Source: Glandiceps talaboti | Lineage: Eukaryota; Hemichordata; Enteropneusta; Spengelidae | DNA: 44,000 nt | NCBI RefSeq assembly: GCF_964340395.1 | Contig: NC_135558.1 | Span: forward strand, 5,718,501 to 5,762,500 | Reading direction: 5' to 3' | Shown here: piece by piece, positions 11,471 through 26,000 of the stretch | Layout: each line of letters begins with the position of its first letter | How positions within the stretch are numbered: the stretch's first letter is position 1 | Program-made: the position numbers and the translations under genes | The notes under the pieces: generated by a model | Database searches by the model: none | What the model saw: the letters and a program-made list of their open reading frames with translations, nothing else | What the model was told of the DNA's origin: nothing

Positions 11471-14400
11471 AGTATTTAAGTCACATATTATGGCAAATTC
11501 AAATAAAATGAAAGAGTGCATGAGTTGGTTGGTTTGATAGATAATCAGTAAAATGAGAGCAATCCCGACAACAGATGTCTGGCATCGGAGTCATGTAACG
11601 GAATCCACATGGAATTTCATATGGTGAGATACTCAACATGTGGACTTTACATTCAAGGACTCAGTTTACCAAAAACTCCCTGACATTTAGGTGAAGCGTG
11701 TCGGTTGAAAGATTTTACTTGTCATCTTAACATCTTCAATATTCTGAGATGCACAGACAAGATGGTTATAAACACAAATGGGCTTGAGAAATATTGACAT
11801 ATGGTAGAGTACAGATATAGCAGTGGTGCAGAAGATGTCAATTGATGCATACAAATGTACATGTGTATGTGTATAGTGGGCTAGTGTAGTTATAGTTTAG
11901 CCAATACTGAAGAGTTTACTGTGCTGGAAAAAAAACATAATTATGTCTATGTATTTGCATACAGCTACAGTGACTTAGGTTGTAGAGTGCTGTCATTCGA
12001 GTTTAGGAGACTCGAGTAATCACTATCTTCGTGTATTTGCGTACAGCTACATGATAATTATGCTGTAAAGCATTATGATACAAGTTTACGAATAACTGCT
12101 GTCTGTGTATATTTGTACATGAATATGTGTAGGCCATACAGCGTTATGAATAATCCTGTCCTCAAGTGTTTGCACATGACTACATGTAGGCTAAGGCTGT
12201 AGAATATTACATGTATGATACAAGTGTACAAATAATCACTGTTTAGCTGTATTTGCATCTATATAGTACAGGGCGTCGCTAGTGTAAACTGTCGCAACTA
12301 GAACATTTTTTGAAACTGTTTCATTAGGTATAATAATGACGTGTTCATAATTATCGTACACCCTTTACAGTATTCAGTCACCTGTGAATAGTACATAATA
12401 TAGTATAATAAAATATATCAATTTTATTTTTGGGTCCACACCCTAAAATCAGTTGCCCCTATACAATCACACTTTCAGCTTGTTACTGTTCTAATTATAG
12501 AGGAAATCAACTTCAGTTCTAATCAACGTGTACAGTGTCTAATTATTGTAATAGACTGTGGTTGTCTGATAGAAACAAAAGAATACTCCAGTTACAACTA
12601 GTACATCTATTTATACATGTACATATATTTACATACGCATGTAGCGATGGATGTAACTCTATACATAGCTATCATACAAGTGTTGGAATAATCACAGTTT
12701 ACATTGTACATACACATACATACAGAAAGTCATTCGTGTGTCCCTACACTTCAGTTTAGAAATTATCAGTTTGTATATTTATATACATTATGGAAAAAGT
12801 CTCAGCGATTCATATTATATTGCATTTTTAATATAATAATTAATATATCATATGTACTTATAGGCTAAATCATAAATGTAATTGAATTTTTTTTAATTTA
12901 ATCTGTTGGCGGTGTCACAAAATGCACAATTTTGATAGTGCTACATCAGCTGAAATTACTTTTTATAATAATGGGAAAAATCAATTAATCATTGCATTTG
13001 TATGGTAGTGCCTTTCTAACAAATTTGTCATATATGTATGCTATTAAAATTGAGGACGAGAGATTTAGTAGAAATCTACATTGTATATTTTCATTTATTA
13101 GATAAGATAATAATGGATTATGGAATGAATTTTGTTCATATACACATCTTTTTGTAAATGTTGCCGAACACACGTCTATCTGTACAATCTGAGTGGATAA
13201 TGCTGACTTGAGTACAGAATGGAAAATGTTTCTCAAATCTTGTGTGTAGATTAATTGATTTCTGATATAATGTGGTAGTACGTGTTCTTTTGAAAGTTCT
13301 GTTTATTGAACATTTTCACCACTTTTGGTTTTGCCACTAAATTTATTAGAATAAAACTTGCTTTTGTGCAAATGTATTTGCCATATTCGAATACTAATAT
13401 TTCAATTGAAATTTTAGATTTCTTGATTTGTGGATGAGTATCATTTCTGTATTAAAATTTCCAAAAATTACCCATAAAAAGTACCTCTGGTTTTCCCGCC
13501 AAAACCATTTGAATAAACTTGCTTTCATGTCTCGCATGTTCCTCAAAATAATTTACTTTAGATTGAAAAATCTTTTAAAACGCTTTTATGGAAAATTGTT
13601 ATTTTTGGATAAATTGGTAATTTTAGAAAATATTGTTCGGGAGCTAATTTTTTTATCACAAAAATTTCAAAAATGTCAACCTCCTTGTTTTGTAATATGT
13701 CTGACAATCGACTGGATAATACCAAAGGTGAAAGGAGTTAGGAAAAAGTTGTAGTGACCTTTCGTAGTGACCCCATGATTAGCAGCAAATGCCAACTGTC
13801 CTTACATCCTAAGTAGAGCCAGGGGACATAAAATCCATGCAAGGGACAGGACATCAGACATCGGTGTTTGTACTGAGATTTTGACTGCCCTGGTAACAAA
13901 ACATGATATCTGACGAAATAGTTCAGATTTCAATATCTTGTTGGTAATTTTGCTGAGGAATGCCCTTAGCTATTTTGAACCTTAGGATAACAAAGGGAGC
14001 AAACTTATCAAATTGAACAGCGTTCCATTTTACCTTGCAACCCTATATTGATAGATAACACCAGGAACCTCCTAAGATTATGGGAACTCTCGGTAACAGG
14101 AAAAAAAAACCAGTAAAATTGTAGTTTCATTACATGTACCTGGTAACATAATTTTAGTGGGCAACTCTTGATAAAGCTCTCAAAGATTGTTTTAACCCAT
14201 AAATAGAAGAATATCTCAATAGAATGGCAGAAATGTTCATACCTTGTATTTTTTGTCTTGATAAGAACAACAGGGAACTAGGTACATTGCAAATGTATTT
14301 CTGTAAATGTTAGCTACTTAATACATGGTAAATACCACTAGCTGAAAAACACTGCAAAGAAAAATGTTGATTCCTGTGGGAAAATGTTGTATTGAAATAA

Positions 14401-16619
14401 AACTAACCATACATATTGGTAATCAATAGTAACTAAACTCATAAATTGCGTGCTTTAATAGAACCAAAACAATGTCTTCAGGCAATTGTCTAAGAATATT
14501 GATTTTACAAAAACCTGAAAAGGTGAAGTTATAAAATGTCGTCAAAAGATTGCAAGTCAATATATTAACATTGCCTATTAATACAGCCTCTAGGGGAGTG
14601 ACAAATAATTCAGGTCTCTGTGTCTGTGCCAGAGGAAAAGATTTATAGATCTGAAGGGAAGCAGTCGCTGTCGATTTTGTTCTTTGCTTGGAAGTATTTA
14701 ATAGACTTGAAAGAAATTGGAATTTGTGGAAGAAATAGGGGTCATGTAAGGTCATACTGGAGAATTAGAAGTAATAAACTAAAAAGGCAGATAAGGTAAC
14801 CTCTTTTAACTCGTAGAATTATTATTATAAATCAGGCAGTACATTCCAATACAGTGCTGTCGGTAAAGTATGGGCTTTGACTAATAAGTGCAAAGAAGTC
14901 ACTTTACCAGTAATTAGATAATTACTATACTATAATTACTAGATTTTCAGTCAGTTTATTTAAGTTTACTTCATCAGTCTCCTAGGATGCTTTTCATAAA
15001 CAACGCAGCCACTCAGCCACTCGTTAGTGTCAGCTCTGTTCTATCATACCAGTTTTATGTCCCTCACTTTTCCCAGACAGTTCTCTTCCTGAGAAGCCAT
15101 CCAATAGTGTGATTGCAAAGAAAAAGCTTATATTACTTGGCTAGGAACATGAGGGCTGTAGATAAGGACCAATAGCTGGTAAAAACAACTGGCTACTCCG
15201 CAATGTTTTGTTGGCTACTTTTTCAGGTTTTTGTTAAAAATTCTTTTTTTTTTCAAACAGTTTATTTCCAGCATTTCACAAATTTACATTGTGCAAGTCT
15301 TGTTCCTATATACCTGCACTGAATGCTATCAATACTAGGGCCCCTATAAGTACTTTGATGGTATTGCCCCACACACAACCCTTGACTACATACACGACAA
15401 CCAGTATTGGTGCTTGTACATCTACGATACAGATACAGTACTAGTATATCACAAAACACAAAATGCTATTGTTGCCTCCTTTTCAAATTTTACTGAATAC
15501 CTTTAAAAAAATTAGCTACATCCCTCTGTACACTGAATTTTGAAGGATAAAAATTCTGACTATCCTCAATTTCATAGTCTGTACTCAGTTGTCAATTCTA
15601 TAAAAAACATACATGTATCAAGTATTCCAATAAGACCACAAAACATGACCAAGATACTATTTCTGAGTCCACAGACTTGTCACGGGAAATGTCTCTTTTG
15701 ATAGCTGTCCACAGACTTGTCATGGTTTATGTCGGGTGTGCCCTCTAAGCCAATTTGACGCGCTACTGACGCACACAATTTCTAGTGACCACAACTGATC
15801 TCTGAGTGAAGCATTTCCAAACATGGCAACATCTGGACTAAATTTAAAAACTACATTTACTCCCTATGACCTTACCATAAAAAACGTTTTCCTGGATTTA
15901 AGGTCAAATACAGGAGACAGATGTGAAAAATGGTCTTTCTGCAAGGTTGCTGAATAAATCCACCCTAAATTTAGATTGGCGGAAGAAATGTCGAATTTAT
16001 GACAGAGAGTTGTAACCTTGCATATTTTTATCAGTAAACACGTCTCTGGTGTATAAAAGCCACCGTATATATAATATTAATTATTATCAGATTATAGGGA
16101 AAGTATTTCAAGGATAGAGACATCATTGTAATCCTGACAATCGTATGCTGTGTTCTATTCACTGGATGAATATAACTATGCAACCAAGGTTGGACATACA
16201 ATGGAAAATATTTTCGTTGTAATAAAAACAATTTTTGAATATAATTCACATAATTTAATTTAAATATTGTGTGTACTTCAGAAAGTTTGTAGGTATTACA
16301 TGTAATGGTCATCGTGGCAATAATTTTCCTTTGTTCAGTTTTGACAGCAAGTAAATTGGTTTTATCCTCAAAATGTCCACTTTCAGTAAATTATTAAAAA
16401 TTGGACATTAATTTATTTATGTAGTATTGTTATAGGTTATTTCATCACTTTAGTCAATCACAACTTGTGACCAGTAAGTACACAATATAAAATACAAATT
16501 TACAAGTTTACGTAGGGAAAAAAAGCAGTTACAGTTGCATGTATTTAGGCATTGAGATTTTGTAAACTACGTTGTAGTTCTTGTCTACAACTGCATATAT
16601 TTGGGCATATATATGGGAC

Positions 16620-16737
16620 CCTGGTAAAAGAGGCAACCCTGGTAACAAAGGTAACCCAGGTAACAGAGGTAACCCTGGTAACAAAGGTAACCCAGGTAAC
16701 AGAGGTAACCCAAGTAACAGAGGTAACCCTGGTAAAA
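16620..16737. repeat. 18-bp minisatellite, Gly-X-Y-like in one frame
   Basis: About six units of ggtaacaaaggtaaccc and ggtaacagaggtaaccc. In one plus frame it reads GNPGNKGNPGNRGNPGN, like collagen, but there are no flanking coding exons. Confidence 0.9.
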
Positions 16738-16854
16738 TGCATAGATTTCTATACATATACTTTCTGTATCATAATATTGGCCGAGAATCTTGGCTATAGG
16801 AGAGGAAAGGGTTTCTTAAAGTTGCTTAGATTTCAATAGTTGTAAAATAATTAT

Positions 16855-17192
16855 GGTGGGAACCTGGTAGATTTTACCTACTCACTACCCTTAACAAAAA
16901 CACTAGTAGTAGGGAACCCTTTTTTTTCCTTGGAAAGGCGTTCGCCCAGGAAAAAAAAAACTAACGTAAAAGACGCAATAACGATGGAATAAAGGTAAAT
17001 ATTGGAAAACCAGCCTATCTAACATCAGATTTTAATCAGATTGGGAACCCTGGTAAATATCATGGGAACTTGGATAGATTAACTACTCACTACCTTAACA
17101 AAAACACTGGTAGGGATTCCTAGTAAATATCATGGGAACTCGGGTAGATTACCTACTTTAATACCATCCGTAACAAAAACAGTAGATTTTTT
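16855..17192. repeat. Three imperfect copies of a 70-75 bp repeat
   Basis: The word order gggaac.tggtagattacctac, tcactaccttaacaaaaaca and ctggtaggga recurs near 16858, 17064 and 17131. Its ends contain the ggaaccctggtaa word of the minisatellite just upstream. Confidence 0.65.
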
Positions 17193-18425
17193 TTCACAAA
17201 TTATGATGCAAATGATATTGTGTAACTACTTAAGCAGAATGTATATGTATTTATAGTAGATGTTCAAATTTCTGATCATGCTGTGTTTCAGATCTTGTTG
17301 TCGGATGCAATGAATCTTTAGCAGACAAGTTGTGCAATCCAAAGCCAATCTATGGCTAATTACTGTTTACTCACAGACATTAGATATTACTGCTACTGCT
17401 ACATCTTGAAATACATACATTTGTTGTATTTTTAGCTTCCTCATTTTTCAAATACTGCAAAGTCTAGACGAGAGATAAGGATAGTGTTCACTATGTGGGC
17501 ATATCTGTCTGTATTAAGTGGTGACATTTTCAAACTAGATGAAATCCAACATGTACGTCAGTGTCTGACACCAGCTGTCTTCAACATTACAAAATGTTAC
17601 TGGATACAGTGACCACCTATGTACTTTTAAGTTTCTAATTCTAACATTTTTGAAATAATTGGTCGGTAGAATGGTTTTGAAAAAAAGGAGGGAAAAAGCA
17701 AATATGTACAACATATGTTGGCAATGCATTAAATTCATAACCGTCCTTATATCCATCTGAGTACCTTAAAATGGTAATTACAGTTAAAGACAAAAAAACA
17801 GCTATGAACCATTTTATGAATGGATCCCAAAATTCTGTAATCATGAATGATAATTTTTCATCCAAATATGCTGTTATGTTAAAATCTTTTTCTCGTCCGG
17901 CCATAGAGGGTGTCAATTTCTAAATTTATGTTGACGAATCAAAGAAATATAGTCGCTCCAGTGATTGGAAACACAAAGAGAGTTAGCTGCCCTTTGAAAC
18001 AATCTCTAGACACCATATGCTGCCACTATACATATGTGCATTCTATATATACCCATATTTGGTTAGTTATTTTGATACCATATTTTACGTCTATATTTAC
18101 ACAATTTTAAAAATCATACATTTGAAATTTGATTTTTATACCATTAAGATTTTGTTAATTGTAACTTTCATTTTAATGAATTAACTGTTTCATTTCATAT
18201 AATGTCACAAGATATATTAGCATAATGATAATAGCAAAAAAAAGTAATTTTCTCGTGAAATATTAATCAGAGTTAATTAATGAAACCCAGTACATCTGTG
18301 TTCTTGAAATGTAGTGACATTAATAAAGCAATTTTATGATTATTATAAATACAGAAATTGAAATTGTTTAATGTAATTTCACAAGGGATCTTTGTGTGCA
18401 TATACCAAAAAGTTTACAAGAAGTC

Positions 18426-18527
<102 letters not shown>

Positions 18528-19217
18528 TATAATATTATATTTTATATACCATCTAGATCTGTATGTATTTGTAGACTTCCGTGTAAAAAAATTAAAAAAT
18601 GTATTTTTCTCAACATTAGTTAAGATATCTGAGAGACTAGGCTATACAACATATATACATGTTATTATGTTTGCTCAAATCTGTATTAAGGTAAAAAGAC
18701 ATTTTCAAGCCAGATAGCCAAGTTTCTTGGCTAAAACTAAAATGGCTTTGGCAAAACTGCAAATATTAACTTACTGCACTGCATTTTTACATACACAGTT
18801 AATTTCTCAATCAATATTACTCTAAAGTAATGATTTATTCATGGTATTTTCACACATACTACTACATACACTTTGACATTTATTGTTCATACCGATAATT
18901 CCGTTAGTATGTGAAATATGATGGTGCACTTCTAATAGACATTTTTCAAATTTATTTGTGCAGCAATTGAGAGAAAGCAAATGAAAAGAAAATGTGATTT
19001 AAGTTATATACAACAGCTGTACAAAGACTCTATTCAATCCAGTTAGGTTGTTGTATTCAATGTATGGACAATGTTTGTTTAAGAATTGTATGGGCCACAG
19101 GATGGCTCATTTTACATAACAGGAACAGATGACATCATTGTCTGTCTGTCTGTCTGTCTGTTAGTCTATCTCTATACAGTATTGTTTTAAATAATTTGAA
19201 ATATGTAAATCTACAAT

Positions 19218-19286
19218 TGACAATTATTGTCTATACCTTGAGACAATAATTGTTTAAAACATTGTTTAAAACAAACAATGTGTTTA
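19218..19286. repeat. Two adjacent short hairpins
   Basis: acaattattgtct pairs with agacaataattgt across nine bases, then acattgttt pairs with aaacaatgt. They lie about 80-145 bases before the acceptor of the NOS1AP exon at 19363. Confidence 0.65.
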
Positions 19287-19362
19287 TATTTACTATTATG
19301 TAAATAGCCAAAATTTCAGTTTTCACTTATTTTTTTTTTTTTTGATATTTGTTTTATTACAG

Positions 19363-19455
19363 TATGAATTCAAGGCCAAGGCTATAAAGAAGAAGAAGGT
19401 CAACATCATTGTGTCTGTGGATGGAGTCAAAGTTGGAGTCAGGAAAAAGAAGAAG
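19363..19455 (+). CDS. NOS1AP: NOS1AP exon: PTB domain, YEFKAK to KKKK
   Basis: The acceptor is a long T tract followed by attacag and the donor is AAG|gtacag. The exon is 93 bases, phase 0 on both sides, and encodes 31 residues from YEFKAK through [15 protein letters not shown]. In vertebrate NOS1AP an exon boundary also falls just before YEF, so the exon order is conserved. The Lys runs are a hallmark of this PTB subfamily. Confidence 0.95.
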
Positions 19456-19512
19456 GTACAGATTTGAGATTTTGTGTAGTAGTGATATAGACATATAGCA
19501 AAGAGTGTGTCT

Positions 19513-19574
<62 letters not shown>

Positions 19575-19810
19575 ATGCCACTATGTACCCACTGTCTGTC
19601 TGTTAGTATTGATATAGTAATAGCAAAGAGTGTCTGTCTGGCACTACATGTTTGTACCTGTCTATCTGTTTATGTATGTATGTATGTATGTATGTATGTA
19701 TGTATGTATGTATGTATGTATGTATGTATGTATGTATGTATGTATATGTGTGTGTGTGTATGTATGTCTACATGTTTGTGCCTGTCTGTTAATTTCATTG
19801 TGCCTGATGC

Positions 19811-19868
<58 letters not shown>

Positions 19869-19894
19869 GCTATCTAGCTATGTAGCCATCTATC

Positions 19895-19927
<33 letters not shown>

Positions 19928-20014
19928 GTACTTGTTTGTATGAATGTTTGTTTCTGTTTGTGTTACATGTAATGTGTCTGTGCATGTCTTGTGTGCACAC
20001 TAGTCTACGTGTGC

Positions 20015-20048
<34 letters not shown>

Positions 20049-23000
20049 CTGTCAGTGTGCACATTTTAGTCTGTATGTGTGTGTGTGTGTGTGTGTACGT
20101 GTTGTCTGTTTCAAAGAGTTTGTGTCCTTCTATGTGTTTCACTCTATTACAATAGTTGTATTTGTGTCCATCTGTTCTGATATTTGATAACATTCATTTG
20201 GGTAACTAATAGTAGTATCGAACTTTCCTTGATAGTCCAAGTAGGATCTGAAGTACATTATTTGTAACATCTGATGATATCCCACAACAGATATTACGAT
20301 GTTTCAAAGTAATTCATGAAATATTTAGTATTCATCAAAGATTATTGATATGATCTAGCAGCACATGGTCTGACTAATAATATTAGTATTATATCATTTC
20401 AGAATAAATTGATCATAAAACTGTCATTATTATCAAAATCACCATATTAATAATTAATGTTATATGTATAATGGGTATGAAATATTATTAGTATTAATAA
20501 TAGTAGTTACAATGCATACATAATTCAAAGTAAATTGATCATAAAAACTGTCATGGAAACTGATATATTGTGGTCAGTATTGACTGTATGCTATGTTTAT
20601 ATAAGGACTTGCCTGCAGAGTTCACTACAATGTCAAAGACTCTCTGAAAGGAAGCTCGGTCCTTGAATTGTAAGCCACCTCTCAGAATATCCTTGAAAAC
20701 TGAAATTTACTTCTGAAATTCGTAGGATATGACATTTATGAGATAAGCTGTCGTAAATTATTTAAAACTTGTCATTGACAAATAAGTAAACTGTCCATCA
20801 CAGTGAGTCAAGTAACAGTCTGTTGGTCTACCATTCTACAAAATATTCCACAGAATTATATCTGTAGTCTGAAAGGTCCAGTGGTTGATGCACTTTACGT
20901 AACCATGCACTTTACATAACCATGCACTCACACTCATAGCATAAGTAGAAAGAATAACTGGATCTTTCAGCCTTGTACATCAGTTGACTTCAAGAACTCC
21001 TAAAATAAATTTTGAAAAGTCTTTTATTTTAAAATATATATTTTTTAACTTTCATTTTTGTAACCTTTATATTGGTAATAATTTCATTGCTAATAATTGA
21101 GTCAGAGATTGCTGATATGAAAGTCCTGTTATCGGTCGCCAACATTGAAAGTAAACATACCCAACAAAAGTATTGAAACAAATTTCTTTTTGTTTGTAAA
21201 CTTATCACAACTTTGATTTTGCATTACATCATTTATATGTCATATGTTTGTCAGCTTTGGTAAATTACTTTTGAACAAAATTTCTTTTGTTTATTAATTT
21301 TTTCACAGAAGAAACAATGGGCCTGGAATGAAAACAAACTAATGATAATGCACCATCCAATATACAGGTATTGTACCATATTATTCACATAAATCTGACC
21401 TGACTGTAGAGCCTACATAACAAGGTTGATTATTTTCTGGTCAACTTTTTGAATACCTACATGTATCATAATACTTGCATGTTAACAATTTTAATGCAAA
21501 AAAAAATTTCTGAGATTTTGCTTCTTTATCATAATATCCTAGATGTTATTTTGTAGGTTGTCCATTTTCTGAATTTATGTCAAATATAATTTTTTCAAAA
21601 TCATATGTTTTTGTAAGTTATGAAAATCTTGGTAGTCAAGTGGTTGCTGTACATACAGGTACATGTACATTTATTGGCCTCTAGAGGGCACTATAACACT
21701 GCCAGTGGTTATTTTGACACTACCCATGGACTGCACCATACTGTAGCATACAACATCAATCTGCATCTTTGAATTTAGTTTCTCGTCATTTCTTGTGAAC
21801 TCTTCTTTGATGTTTCGAATATTCATTTCCATTTCTTTTCAGAGTCTTTTATGTGTCACATGACTCCCAAGATCTCAAGATATTCAGTTTTATCGCAAGG
21901 GATGGTACAACCAATGTCTTCAAATGTAATGTTTTCAAGTCTCAAAAAAAGGTAAACTGCACTGCCCTCAACAAGTAATGTCTGAAATGTTATGAATGTT
22001 GATAAAGTATATCAAGGGAAAGAAACAAAAGTACTTACGTTATGTGTGGAATGAAAACTATTACTGTGAATTCTTTGATAATTAGGGTGAAGGCAGAAAA
22101 CATGTAGCTACTCTAATTACTGCGATTAAAATACTTTTTATGATTGGAATTGTATGAAATTTTGTAAATTATGACAGGTTCACTAGCTTTGATGACGGTG
22201 GTAACTTGTTTGTTTGTACCCCATTTATCAAAACATTAAATGTCCGAATACTTTTAGGATAAGAAAGGTCCCTAAATATAGACAAAGTTGGTCATATCAT
22301 GGGTGTGACTACTTATTTGAAATCTTTGATTTAAACACAACTGCAGAACAATTCACTGCCAGACTTATTCCTCAAATATTTTTCCCATTCTTAAACTTCC
22401 TATATGTCTCACTATAGGAACCGTTTCTGTTCTTTCTAGCATAAAATTATTCTGAAATTGCATTGTCCGTACCATGGGCCAGGCATTTTGAGTTTTATTT
22501 TGTCTTATAATCCACAGAGCCAAGCAATGCGTATTGTCCGTACCATTGGCCAGGCGTTTGAGGTTTGTCATAAACTAAGTCTACAACACGCTGCAGCTGC
22601 AGCAGATGGAGAGGCAGATGGACAGAGTGACAAGGCGTCAGATGAAAAACAAGAACAAAGTAAAAGTAAGGAAATACAGTTTTATTTTGATATCCAGATA
22701 AAATGTAGTGTATCTCAGTGTATCCATGACAACCATCAAAATTGAGTCTATACTATATTTGGTCTATCGTAACAACTAACATTTTTATTATGAGAAACTC
22801 AGGATTGATCAGCCAATACAGCTGAAATCACAAAAGCTGACAAGAATGTAAGTTTATGAAGAAAATCACTAAACTAAACCTAAGCTTCTTGAAAATATCT
22901 CACACACTCAAGTCTGAAAATTCAATTAACTTTCAGTGTATGTACCTTTCTTATCGATCTTTGGTCCGTTTTCTCTTTAACTTAATAACTTCTGGTTTTA

Positions 23001-26000
23001 TCTTATGCTCACCTTCACTATAAACACACAAAGGTCCCTTTATGAGATGTTCATGTTTTGGTAAGTAAATAAAATGTAACAAACACACACACACACAGAT
23101 ACACAAACAAACAAACTACTTCTCTTTCACCTATACCATAGCTCACAGCTGAATCACAACAAACAAACAAACTTTTATCTTTACCAGTGGCTCACAGCTG
23201 AAGTCTTATCACATATTGTATTCGGTATTTTTTATGCCCAATTGATTTGAAAACTACTCTCCTCCACTGGCAGTAAAGAAATTGACATATAAATATAGTG
23301 TACCATTTTGTATGTAGTTTTACCACCTCACAAGAAAGGAGGGACTAAGGTGAAAATTAGTTGTGTCCCTGCAAATATAACAGTGGTTTTGGCAGAAAAC
23401 CAGTCAGACACTTAGCTAGCATACAAGACGTATTACAAATTTTCTGTATATTAATTTTTATCAACTGTTGATAGTGGCATAAATATTGAATGCAAAAAAA
23501 AATAGCAAGATACAATAGCAAAGAAATGATGTTGCTCTCAGCTGAAGAGATATAATTGAATGATTTACCCATTCCCAAAACTAAACTTACAGCATGTCCG
23601 TGCAAACCTACCCACAGCATTACTGCATGACTAACACAGCCACATCAGCTTAGAATCAGTCGGGGTTATTTTATCCACAGTGGAAGCATATACACACAGT
23701 AATAGTTCATTTGTACTGGTATATATTATGCAGTTCACACTGATGGAATTTCCAATTCAAGCAGAACAAAGATGTGTTTTTATATACATCAATATGTAAA
23801 TGTGTGCAAGTTTGCATATATGTAAATATTATCAACAACTAACACAAGAACATTAGCATGCATGTAGTGTTACATGAAAATATACCCAATCTGCTGTAGT
23901 AGGGAATTATCCCAATTCAGCCATGCATGAGATTCCTTGCCAAGCAAAACACTTCAATTCCAGTATCCCTGTTGCCATGGCAATTCATTACCTTGACCCT
24001 GCATTGTTTGATGCAATTACTCCCTCTCCAATTTATTTATACCCTTCTAGTTTTGGCTTAAGTTTCTTTTACAGGGAAAGTTTCAGATCATCTAATGACA
24101 TAAAATCTTTGTCTGATGTTACGATAACACATAAAATATTAACCATTTAATCAATTGATTCTGTTGTTTTCCAATTAGCTGCAACACGGTCAGCAGATGG
24201 AGGACTTCCTGGCAACCAGCCTGAAGAAACTGACATTGATGCAGAAGATGATGTTTCTGCTGCCATGGCAACATCCTTGACACCCGGATACCCATCGGGA
24301 AGAGCCACTGATTTGGATGCTTTAAAACAAACACCAAGACAGGTAAGAATACTGATTTGTTGTGTTGATAGGTCACAGTGGGGTTGTCAAAGACAAGGCA
24401 AATCACAATGTTGTCTACAGGACCTCTGTCTCTGAGTCACCAACCTTGGCTTTTCTTATGTGAATCAGTGAGAATCTCCATTTCTGGAAGCCTTATCTTG
24501 TGGTTTTGTTAAGGGCAGTAAGTACACCAAATCTACTGTAGTCTCCCCCCCCCCCCTCCCCCCCAGGTATTTACCAGGGGTTTCTACAAAAATATTATTA
24601 CAGAGTATGGAAATGTATGTAGCCTAAGTTTTCCAGGATTTCTTCTCTCCGTTACTAGGGTTCCAAAACGTTTAGCAAAAACACTTCTATTCAATGCAGC
24701 AACAATTTAGGATAGACGAAGGAATAGGTGTCTAAGTCTTTGCATTGTAATGATATAAATTTACTTTTTGTATCTCCTTGTGAATAGTTTGATAGTACCA
24801 TGCTGACGCTATCTTCACCTCTGACTGCACCGCCACTGATGTCACCTGAAGCTGAAATCCAGGGGAGCTCATTAAGTATGTACCACCAACGACAACTACT
24901 TCAACAACAACTACAACAGCAGCAGCAACAAACACAAGTTGCTATAGCACAGGTTCATCTACTTAAAGATCAGTTAGCTGCAGAAACTGCAGCAAGGATA
25001 GAAGCCCAGGTATGTTTGTGGTCTTCATTTCTGAATATGGTTTAGATTTAACTTTGGAAAGTAAGCTATTCATAAACCTCTTATACCCATGATTCACCAC
25101 TCTCATGACCTCTCTGTGACCTCTTTCAAGGCATGTCCAGAGGAATGCGAAAAAATTAGAATTTATAAACCTTGTAATGAAAAGACTGCCTCTAAAGTGA
25201 TAATCAAGTCTTCAAAGTATTGACTTCATAGCCCCAAATTTTTCTCAGTTAATATATTACAGTATGACTATGTGTTGCTACTGTGTGGTATTTCAGTGCC
25301 TACCTCATGGAAAAAACAAACTGTCATTGAAGACAAAACATTTATGGAGAACATTATATTGGGTGATTGTTGCTCACACTTTCCGGTTCAAAGATGTTAC
25401 TCTGTTTTGACCTTGACAACCATCATGTCTTTGTTTTGTAACCTTCACATCTCTGTGTCAATGCCTACCTTGATGTTCTTCCTCTGACCGTTCCTTGTAT
25501 AGTGTCTCATTAGCATTTCCTTACATTTCAATTCTCTATCCCACATCCTTCCTTTCCTTTGTCCTTCAAAGGTTACAACTTCGAAAAAAGTCAAATGATT
25601 CACATTTTATGTATTTTATAATGTATAATATTTATTCAACACAGAAGTTAGAAACAGGTGTGCACATTTCTATCAAATAACCCCAGAGAAATGTGTTGTT
25701 TTTCAATTGTTATAGCGCCATCACAAGGCCAATTATGGCATAAGTAAGATTATTACAAAAGAAATAGCAAATGTAAAGCTTAAAGGAATAGCTTGTGAAC
25801 TTTTTGAGAACATTTTTTTGACATGAGTTATTATTCTGTTGCAGGCAAGAGTTCACCATCTGCTCTTACAAAACCGAGAACTAATACAAGTTCAACAACA
25901 ACTCATCTATGAATTACAAGAAATGGAAATAAAGCTACCACAATTCCAGGGAAGTGTCCGTACAGACAGCTCCACTCCATTCCAGATGCACCGACAGATT

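Noticed and set aside
13428-13754. 108-codon plus-strand frame
   Set aside because: Lys/Leu/Phe/Ile-rich composition follows from AT-rich DNA; no motif, no splice context and no homologue recognised.
16581-16799. Collagen-like Gly-X-Y protein
   Set aside because: The Gly-X-Y pattern comes from an 18-bp minisatellite; all frames are open through it, the flanks are non-coding, and the same DNA word is a dispersed repeat elsewhere.
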